Assembly: GCA_016293975.1 (NCBI GenBank)
Contig: JAEDCW010000054.1
Coordinates: forward strand, 1 to 10,767
DNA: 10,767 nucleotides
Origin: Clostridia bacterium
GTDB lineage: Bacteria; Bacillota; Clostridia; Christensenellales; CAG-138
Reading direction: 5' to 3'
The notes under the pieces were generated by a model, which searched no databases, had not been told where the DNA came from, and saw only the letters and a list, made by a program, of their open reading frames with translations. Shown piece by piece: positions 6,658-10,767 of the stretch. Within the stretch, counting starts at the first letter, position 1. Each line of letters opens with the position of its first letter. Both the position numbers and the translations under genes were made by a program.

Positions 6658-7596
6658 TTAATCATTCTTATTGTCGCTGTTTTCGGTTTCGGTTTTCGTT
6701 ATATCGGTCGGAATCGTTTTTTTGCGTATCTTGCCGCCTATAGCAACGCCGAGCACGAGAAGTACAGAGCCGGCCGCACCCATAAGCGTTATGCTGTGCC
6801 CTAACAGCACCGCATCGAGTATCAGAGTCACAAACGGGAGCACATATATGTAATTGTTTGTCGCTATAATGCCAAGCTCTTTTGTGGCAACATTCCAAGT
6901 GACATAGCACACGGCACTCGCAAGTATACCGAGAAATACCAGACACAGCCAGAATAGCCAATCACCTACGGGAATGGCGGGAATGGGCTTGTTCTCGATG
7001 AGCAATAGCGGTATCGCAGTTATCAATCCGTAGAACATGGTTTTACGTGACAGCACGACGGGGTCAGTATTCTGCACAAACCTTTTAAGAAACAGTGAGT
7101 AGATGGCCCAACACAGCGCCGCAGCAAGGCTCAACAGGTCGCCAACGGGACTGAGCTTCAGCACCATTGTGCCGTTGAAAACCACGAGCACTACACCTAC
7201 GATTGCAAATGCCGCACCGATTATTACGTTTTTGCTCAGCTTCTCGTCGCGCGTGAAAAAATGGGCAAGTATTGCGGTCATTATGGGCGCAAGCGAAACG
7301 AGAATACTTACGTTTGACGGTATGGTATGCAGAATTGCGTTATTCTCCGCCCAAAAGTAGACTGTACAGCCGAAAAGACCGAGCACAAGATATCCAAGCT
7401 CGTCTTTAAGCACGGGCTTGCTCCATTGTGGCCTTATTATCCAAAGCGATACGTAGGCGAGTATGAATCGCACGATTATTATCTGTACGGGCGTAAACCC
7501 GAAATCAAGCAGATATTTGCTTGCGATAAATGTGGTGCCCCAGACTACTATTGTAAAAAGGGCAACCAGGTGCCATCCGATTTTATTCTTTTGCAC
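6658..7596 (-). CDS. EamA/DMT-superfamily transporter
   Basis: Integral membrane protein of about 312 residues with around ten membrane segments built from two EamA repeats. The first repeat opens with 'HLVALFTIVVWGTTFIASKYLL' and includes 'PVQIIIVRFILAYVSLW'. The second opens with 'GDLLSLAAALCWAIYSLFLKRFV' and ends with 'LGHSITLMGAAGSVLLVLGVAIG'. The family exports metabolites such as amino acids or drugs; nothing here shows the substrate. The longest frame opens at ATG 7611, but the ribosome binding site GGAGG lies inside it (7607-7603) and is 6 bases before an in-frame GTG at 7596-7594. The promoter at 7623-7651 would also leave only about 5 bases of leader for the ATG. I therefore start at GTG 7596. 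The tail is charged (KTIPTDITKTETENSDNKND). Confidence 0.9.
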   Translation of the reverse strand: MQKNKIGWHLVALFTIVVWGTTFIASKYLLDFGFTPVQIIIVRFILAYVSLWIIRPQWSKPVLKDELGYLVLGLFGCTVYFWAENNAILHTIPSNVSILVSLAPIMTAILAHFFTRDEKLSKNVIIGAAFAIVGVVLVVFNGTMVLKLSPVGDLLSLAAALCWAIYSLFLKRFVQNTDPVVLSRKTMFYGLITAIPLLLIENKPIPAIPVGDWLFWLCLVFLGILASAVCYVTWNVATKELGIIATNNYIYVLPFVTLILDAVLLGHSITLMGAAGSVLLVLGVAIGGKIRKKTIPTDITKTETENSDNKND

Positions 7597-7622
7597 ACTA
7601 TTCCTCCGCATATTAGTGACTA

Positions 7623-7651
7623 ATTATATCACCCGAAACGAGTGCATACAA
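7623..7651 (-). promoter_or_regulatory. Promoter of the EamA transporter gene
   Basis: On the minus strand: -35 TTGTAT (7651-7646), 17-base spacer, perfect -10 TATAAT (7628-7623) preceded by an extended TGA element. Transcription should start near 7616, about 20 bases before the GTG start. Confidence 0.8.
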
Positions 7652-7679
7652 TAAACCGCTTGAGTGCGCTTGCGCTATA

Positions 7680-7723
7680 GGAAAACTGAACTGAAAAGGG
7701 AGCAGTCAAAGGCCGCAGTTTCC
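7680..7723. repeat. Inverted repeat in the tspO-eamA gap
   Basis: GGAAAACTG (7680-7688) and CAGTTTCC (7716-7723) are complementary except for one extra A. The repeat sits upstream of the EamA promoter, with no clear U tract on either side. Its role is unknown; it may be a small hairpin or a regulator site. Confidence 0.3.
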
Positions 7724-7772
7724 TGCTTGTGGATTGTTGCTCTTATCTAAAGCAAAGTGCCGTTTTTTTACA

Positions 7773-7808
7773 CACGACAAAACAGCCTTCCGTATCCGAA
7801 AAGCTGTT
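7773..7808 (-). terminator. Probable terminator after tspO
   Basis: On the minus strand AACAGC (7808-7803) pairs with GCTGTT (7786-7781). A further six pairs inside (CTTTTC with GGAAGG, including wobbles) give a 12-bp stem with a 6-base loop, followed by TTTTGTCG. It lies about 55 bases after the tspO stop codon. Confidence 0.6.
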
Positions 7809-7864
7809 CTTGATTTATATTGGACGATGCCGTGCTGCCGATTTGAGTTGCATATTAGGCTTAC

Positions 7865-8338
7865 TCAGCCGTTAAGTATGTAGGTTCCTACATTGAGATA
7901 CGTAGCAAACAGCAACCACAGCAGATAAGGTATGTTCATATAGCCCGCAATGGGTTTTATTCGCCCGAATCTCACGATCATGGATATAACGAGTATCACC
8001 ATCACGACGAGGAGTACGAGCGACGCAAGCCTGAGTTTAAGCTTAAAGAACAACAGTGTCCATACGAAAGTGAGCACAAGTTGTACTGCATAAACGGTGA
8101 GCGCCGGCTTTTTCTGCCGCGAGTGGGACAGGTAAATAATTGCCGAGCTTATGCCCATAAGGGTATAGAGAATGCCCCATACTATAGGGAAAACAATGCT
8201 GTCGGGGGCAAGCGGTGGTTTGTCGAGCAAAGCGTACTGCTGCATGGAATCCTTTGTAAACAGCAGCGATAGCAAAGCCACGGCATATGCTATCAATACG
8301 GATATTATATAAACCCATGCTTTGGACTTTTTACGCAT
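7865..8338 (-). CDS. tspO: TspO/MBR family membrane protein
   Basis: Five-helix membrane protein of the TspO/peripheral benzodiazepine receptor family, 157 residues, the usual size. Family members bind porphyrins and similar ligands and are linked to stress or tetrapyrrole handling; the role here is not shown. Visible features: N-terminal basic MRKKSKAW, a first helix 'VYIISVLIAYAVALLSLLF', the conserved loop and second helix 'KPPLAPDSIVFPIVWGILYTLMGISSAII' and 'IPYLLWLLFATYLNVGTYILNG' at the end, which matches the family's 'P(Y)xxWxxFAxxLN' pattern. A longer open frame reaches 8398, but GAGGTGAT (8350-8343) directly precedes ATG 8338 with good spacing. The gene stands alone, with hairpins on both sides. 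Confidence 0.9.
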   Translation of the reverse strand: MRKKSKAWVYIISVLIAYAVALLSLLFTKDSMQQYALLDKPPLAPDSIVFPIVWGILYTLMGISSAIIYLSHSRQKKPALTVYAVQLVLTFVWTLLFFKLKLRLASLVLLVVMVILVISMIVRFGRIKPIAGYMNIPYLLWLLFATYLNVGTYILNG

Positions 8339-8406
8339 AACTATCACCTCGGAGTTAGTATACGCAGAAAACCACAAATAATTCTTGTCTCCGCTCAAAA
8401 TATGGG

Positions 8407-8440
8407 AAATGATGCGGTTTTTGTAAAAACTGCGTCATTT
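8407..8440 (-). terminator. Long hairpin between the SDR gene and tspO
   Basis: AAATGATGCGGTTTTT (8407-8422) pairs with the segment ending at 8440 over about 15 base pairs, with two G-U wobbles and a loop of a few bases. It starts 14 bases after the SDR stop codon on the minus strand. The run of U directly after the stem is poor on that strand, so it may be a weak terminator or a 3' stabilising hairpin. Confidence 0.55.
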
Positions 8441-8453
8441 TCGTGGTAGTCCA

Positions 8454-9458
8454 TCAAATCAAACCCGCTTGCTTGAGCCAGTTTACGGCGTCCTGTATCG
8501 TCTGCTCAAACGGTCTGGGCGAGAAGCCGAGCTCGGTTTTGGCCTTGTCTATGGAAAAGTCAGAGTTTGTGGTGAGCGTATGCAGTGAGTATGACGTGAA
8601 CAGAGGCTTTTGGTTCTTTATCTTGTAATACAGCCCAAAAAACGGCACAAGCGCCCGAGCTATCCATACGGGGAGCATTGGCACAATGCGTTTAAGACTC
8701 AGCGTCTTTTGCGTGATATCGATAAGTTCTTTTACGGAGACGTATCTGTTCCCAAGTATGTAACATTCGCCCTTTTTACCTGCGTCTGCACAGTTGACTA
8801 TTCCGGTTGCAACATCTCGTACATCGACAAAATTGTAACCGCCGTCTATCCCTGCCGGGAGCCTCTTTGTCGCAATATCGATGAGGAGCTGAGTGATGTT
8901 TGACACGCCGTAGTCGCTAGGCCCGATAATGCCGGAGGGCTGAACTATGGACGCATTCAACCCGTGTTCACGCGAGGCGTCGAGCACTATTTGCGAGGCC
9001 TCCGCCTTGCTCCTCCCGTAACAACCGACAACTTTTTCAGGCTCAAAATCGCTTACCTCTGACATAACCTGGCCCTTTGGAAGCTCAGGTATAGCATGGA
9101 CGGAGCTCACGTATATGAGCTTTTTTACTTCGTGGTCGAGACTTTGCTCAACTATATTCTGCGTGCCGGAAACATTGACGTCGTGAACCTTTTTGTTGTA
9201 ACCCGGGTCGATTGATACGATTCCGGCCGCGTGAATAACTGTTATGTCATCGGCTTTACCGTGCCTGAAGAAACTGTCGAGGTCAGGTTTGTTCAGTATG
9301 TCGCCTTCAACTATCTCTACATCCTTGGGCAGTCTCTTTGCAAGCCGGTCGTTTGCCAGCACGAGTGCCCTAACCTTTTTTCCTCTTTTGAGCAGCTCGC
9401 TTATCAGGTTGAAACCTAAGTTCCCCGCTGCTCCCGTTACTAAGTATTGAGTGCTCAT
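8454..9458 (-). CDS. Extended SDR / NAD-dependent epimerase-dehydratase family oxidoreductase
   Basis: Cytoplasmic NAD(P)-binding protein of 334 residues. The Rossmann motif TGAAGNLG is at residues 8-15. The catalytic triad is Ser118 (YVSSVHAI), Tyr147 and Lys151 (CYGRSKAEAS). 'VIHAAGIVSI' and 'VNVSGTQNIVE' are typical of extended SDRs, and 'IVQPSGIIGPSDYG' with 'NFVDVRDVATGI' places it near the dihydroflavonol-4-reductase-like / 3-beta-HSD-like group. The C-terminal part (about 250-334) is the variable substrate domain; the substrate cannot be told. The frame is open to 9521, but GGAGGTGA (9470-9463) precedes ATG 9458 by 4 bases and the new N-terminus MSTQYLVTGAAG is canonical. It is divergent from a TetR gene, which probably regulates it. 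Confidence 0.9.
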   Translation of the reverse strand: MSTQYLVTGAAGNLGFNLISELLKRGKKVRALVLANDRLAKRLPKDVEIVEGDILNKPDLDSFFRHGKADDITVIHAAGIVSIDPGYNKKVHDVNVSGTQNIVEQSLDHEVKKLIYVSSVHAIPELPKGQVMSEVSDFEPEKVVGCYGRSKAEASQIVLDASREHGLNASIVQPSGIIGPSDYGVSNITQLLIDIATKRLPAGIDGGYNFVDVRDVATGIVNCADAGKKGECYILGNRYVSVKELIDITQKTLSLKRIVPMLPVWIARALVPFFGLYYKIKNQKPLFTSYSLHTLTTNSDFSIDKAKTELGFSPRPFEQTIQDAVNWLKQAGLI

Positions 9459-9514
9459 CGTATCACCTCCAAATAATATAATAAGCAATATAGAGTAAGA
9501 ATCTATACAGAGTG

Positions 9515-9543
9515 TTGACATTTCATTTCACCTGTATTATATT
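9515..9543 (+). promoter_or_regulatory. Promoter towards the TetR gene
   Basis: The -35 box is perfect TTGACA (9515-9520), the spacer 17 bases, and the -10 box TATATT (9538-9543). Transcription should begin near 9550, leaving a leader of about 115 bases. Its -10 box overlaps the -10 box of the opposite promoter. Confidence 0.72.
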
Positions 9544-9552
9544 TCGAGTGAA
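9527..9552. promoter_or_regulatory. Palindrome flanking the shared -10 region
   Basis: TTCAC (9527-9531) and GTGAA (9548-9552) are inverted arms 16 bases apart that bracket both -10 boxes. This is a possible operator for the adjacent TetR protein; the arms are short. Confidence 0.35.
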
Positions 9553-9564
9553 GGCAGTATTCAA
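9536..9564 (-). promoter_or_regulatory. Promoter towards the SDR gene
   Basis: On the minus strand: -35 TTGAAT (9564-9559), 17-base spacer, perfect -10 TATAAT (9541-9536). Transcription should begin near 9529, about 70 bases before the SDR start. It shares four bases of -10 DNA with the plus-strand promoter. Confidence 0.75.
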
Positions 9565-9595
9565 CAATCACAATAGTTTCATTTGTTAGCAAATT

Positions 9596-9616
9596 GACAC
9601 TATGCGTCAGAGTGTC
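9596..9616. promoter_or_regulatory. Candidate TetR operator
   Basis: GACACT (9596-9601) and AGTGTC (9611-9616) form a perfect inverted repeat with a 9-base centre, 21 bases in all. It lies about 50 bases before the TetR start and within its predicted leader. The octamer CAGAGTGT overlapping the right arm (9608-9615) recurs exactly 100 bases upstream at 9508-9515, over the start of the plus promoter's -35 box. Confidence 0.45.
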
Positions 9617-9666
9617 TGTTTGATTTGAAAAGCTAAGGTGAACTTATTATGAAGGGGGGTGTTTCT

Positions 9667-10230
9667 ATGAGAAAAGACTACAGGGTAAGGCTCACGAAAA
9701 TGCTTATACGCGATAAATTTTTGCAGTTACTTAAAGAGAAACCCATTAATAAAATAACTGTTTCGGAGATTTGCGTTAAGGCGGAGATCAACCGCGCGAC
9801 GTTCTACGCGCATTACAAAAATGTCTACGATTTGCTTGAATCGATAGAGGGAGAACTTACAAATGGGTTTGAGGAGGCATTGCAGAACAAGACATGCCAC
9901 ATAGAGGAGTATATTATGACTCTCCTTCAGGTGATAAAGGACAATTCCGAGCTGTGCAGTGTGCTGATAACGGACAAAAACAGCGGATTCGTACAGAAAA
10001 TCATGGACATGGGAAGGGAGTACTACATTTCGGGCTGGATGGGTACCCGGATTCATGCAAGTGATGAGGAAGTCGAATTCGTGTATGATTTTTTGTCACA
10101 TGGAAGTGTCGGCGTGATATGCGAGTGGCTGGAGAACGGTATGAATCTGTCGTTAGAGGAGCTTGCGGCATTTTTGTCAAAGCTCTCAAACGGTAGTCTA
10201 AGCGGCTTTACAGACGAGATGAATGCTTAG
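9667..10230 (+). CDS. TetR/AcrR family transcriptional regulator
   Basis: DNA-binding repressor of 187 residues. The N-terminal helix-turn-helix runs from about residue 10 to 56, with the recognition segment 'ITVSEICVKAEINRATFYAHYKN' (30-52), close to the TetR consensus. The C-terminal ligand/dimer domain is of the short, DhaS-like kind ('YDFLSHGSVGVICEWLENGMNLSLEELAAFLSKL'), which is common in Firmicutes. The frame is open from ATG 9649, but the strong AAGGGGGGTG (9652-9661) lies inside that extension and is well spaced for ATG 9667, so I start there. It is divergent from the SDR gene and shares an overlapping promoter region and palindromes with it, suggesting it represses the SDR gene and itself. 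The inducer is unknown. Confidence 0.92.
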   Translation: MRKDYRVRLTKMLIRDKFLQLLKEKPINKITVSEICVKAEINRATFYAHYKNVYDLLESIEGELTNGFEEALQNKTCHIEEYIMTLLQVIKDNSELCSVLITDKNSGFVQKIMDMGREYYISGWMGTRIHASDEEVEFVYDFLSHGSVGVICEWLENGMNLSLEELAAFLSKLSNGSLSGFTDEMNA

Positions 10231-10259
10231 GCGAAATCCGTTCCCTGCCCGTCCATCGA

Positions 10260-10290
10260 GAGAGCGGACATAAACTTTTTATAAGCTCTC
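10260..10290 (+). repeat. Inverted repeat after the TetR gene
   Basis: GAGAGC (10260-10265) and GCTCTC (10285-10290) are perfect arms around a 19-base AT-rich loop. It has no U tract after it, so it does not look like an intrinsic terminator. It may be part of a leader structure or a regulator site. Confidence 0.3.
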
Positions 10291-10365
10291 GGCTCATATT
10301 CAATCGGCATAGAATTCAATAGAACAGAGACAGATATTATGTGAAACAACTGAGTAATAGCGGAC

Positions 10366-10389
10366 AATTACCCGGGCAATTGGGTGGTT
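10366..10389 (+). other. Leader hairpin upstream of asd
   Basis: AATTACCC (10366-10373) pairs with GGGTGGTT (10382-10389) over eight pairs, two of them G-U, around an 8-base loop. It lies 18 bases before the terminator-like hairpin. A GGGTGGT string here resembles the start of a T-box but the rest of that motif is absent. Confidence 0.35.
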
Positions 10390-10407
10390 ACATTTAAGTT
10401 TAAACAG

Positions 10408-10445
10408 GCTTGCGGAAATGATTCCGCAGGCTTTTGGTTTTATTT
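10408..10445 (+). terminator. Intrinsic terminator between tetR and asd
   Basis: GCTTGCGGAA (10408-10417) pairs with TTCCGCAGGC (10422-10431), including one wobble, around an ATGA loop, followed by TTTTGGTTTTATTT. This is a clear rho-independent structure. It is 178 bases after the tetR stop but only about 50 before the asd ribosome binding site, so it may be a tetR terminator or an attenuator in the asd leader. Confidence 0.75.
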
Positions 10446-10493
10446 CTACATCAAATGACGCCTGCATAAGAGTATTACAAGGGAGGTGGGTGT

Positions 10494-10767
10494 TTGAGAA
10501 AACTGAAAGTAGGAATAATTGGCTCAACGGGAATGGTAGGTCAACGCTTTGTGTCGCTGCTGAGTGAGCACCCGTGGTTTGATATTGAAGTGCTTGCAGC
10601 GAGCAGGAGGTCGGCAGGGAAACGCTATGCCGATTTAATAGGAGACATATGGATACAAAGTGAACGCTTGCCGGAATACATAGGTGACATGATAGTCCGT
10701 GATGCCGCAGATATAAACGGTATTGCGGAAGCGATTGCTTTCGCTTTCTGTGCTGTTAACATGGATA
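10494..10767 (+). CDS. asd: Aspartate-semialdehyde dehydrogenase, 3'-truncated
   Basis: Cytoplasmic enzyme that reduces aspartyl phosphate with NADPH to aspartate semialdehyde, the branch point to lysine/diaminopimelate, threonine and methionine. The gene runs off the right edge; 91 codons are visible. It starts at TTG 10494, with GGGAGG at 10481-10486, 7 bases upstream. The N-terminus (M)[18 protein letters not shown] holds the NADP-binding GxxGxxG and the GMVGQRF stretch. '[24 protein letters not shown]' and the 'FAFCAVNMD' end of the visible part match the archaeal/fungal-type Asd subgroup, also found in Clostridia, rather than the E. coli type. The catalytic Cys lies beyond the window. 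Confidence 0.93.
   Translation, partial: MRKLKVGIIGSTGMVGQRFVSLLSEHPWFDIEVLAASRRSAGKRYADLIGDIWIQSERLPEYIGDMIVRDAADINGIAEAIAFAFCAVNMD

Noticed and set aside
6598..6804. Plus-strand ORF of 68 codons after potD
   Set aside because: It starts inside the pot terminator hairpin and runs antisense into the 3' end of the EamA gene, with no ribosome binding site.
7103..7623. Plus-strand ORFs of up to 98 codons opposite the EamA gene
   Set aside because: They are antisense to a well supported membrane protein and show no recognisable domain or ribosome binding site.
10379..10395. T-box-like GGGTGGT string in the asd leader
   Set aside because: The rest of the T-box consensus (ACCGCG) and a pairing CCC downstream are missing, and the GGGTGGTT segment pairs better with AATTACCC just upstream.

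Overview
The window most likely comes from an anaerobic Firmicute of the class Clostridia (an Oscillospiraceae- or Lachnospiraceae-like gut or rumen bacterium). This is inferred from strong GGAGG-type ribosome binding sites, frequent GTG/TTG starts, Gram-positive sigma-A promoters, a lipoprotein-type PotD, heavy use of ATA and AGG/AGA codons, and the gene set. No marker gene fixes the species. Most of the window is ordinary chromosomal housekeeping and transport.

Layout. 1-847 is the 3' end of a BmpA-type nucleoside/sugar ABC permease. A short terminator-like hairpin follows, and the thymidine kinase gene tdk (898-1482) starts right behind it. Then comes about 700 bases without a gene (1483-2189). 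Its first 590 bases are dense in complementary segments and look like a large structured RNA that I cannot assign to a family. Its last 85 bases hold a near-consensus extended -10 promoter. That promoter drives a polyamine operon: an XRE-cupin regulator (2190-2732), potA, potB, potC and potD, with short overlaps between the pot genes and a clear terminator at about 6600-6644.

The minus strand then carries an EamA/DMT exporter (6658-7596), a TspO/MBR protein (7865-8338) and an extended SDR / NAD-dependent epimerase (8454-9458). The SDR gene is divergent from a TetR regulator (9667-10230). The 208-base region between them holds two oppositely directed promoters whose -10 boxes overlap, plus two palindromes, so the regulator probably controls both genes. 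The window ends in the start of asd (aspartate-semialdehyde dehydrogenase, TTG start at 10494), preceded by a leader with an intrinsic-terminator hairpin.

How it works together: the XRE-cupin protein probably senses polyamine and represses its own operon. PotD binds spermidine/putrescine outside the membrane, PotB and PotC form the channel, and PotA supplies ATP hydrolysis. The TetR-SDR pair looks like a small inducible module with an unknown substrate. Several genes have their true start downstream of the longest possible reading frame; the chosen starts rest on ribosome binding site spacing. The only candidate for something undescribed is the structured non-coding region after tdk.
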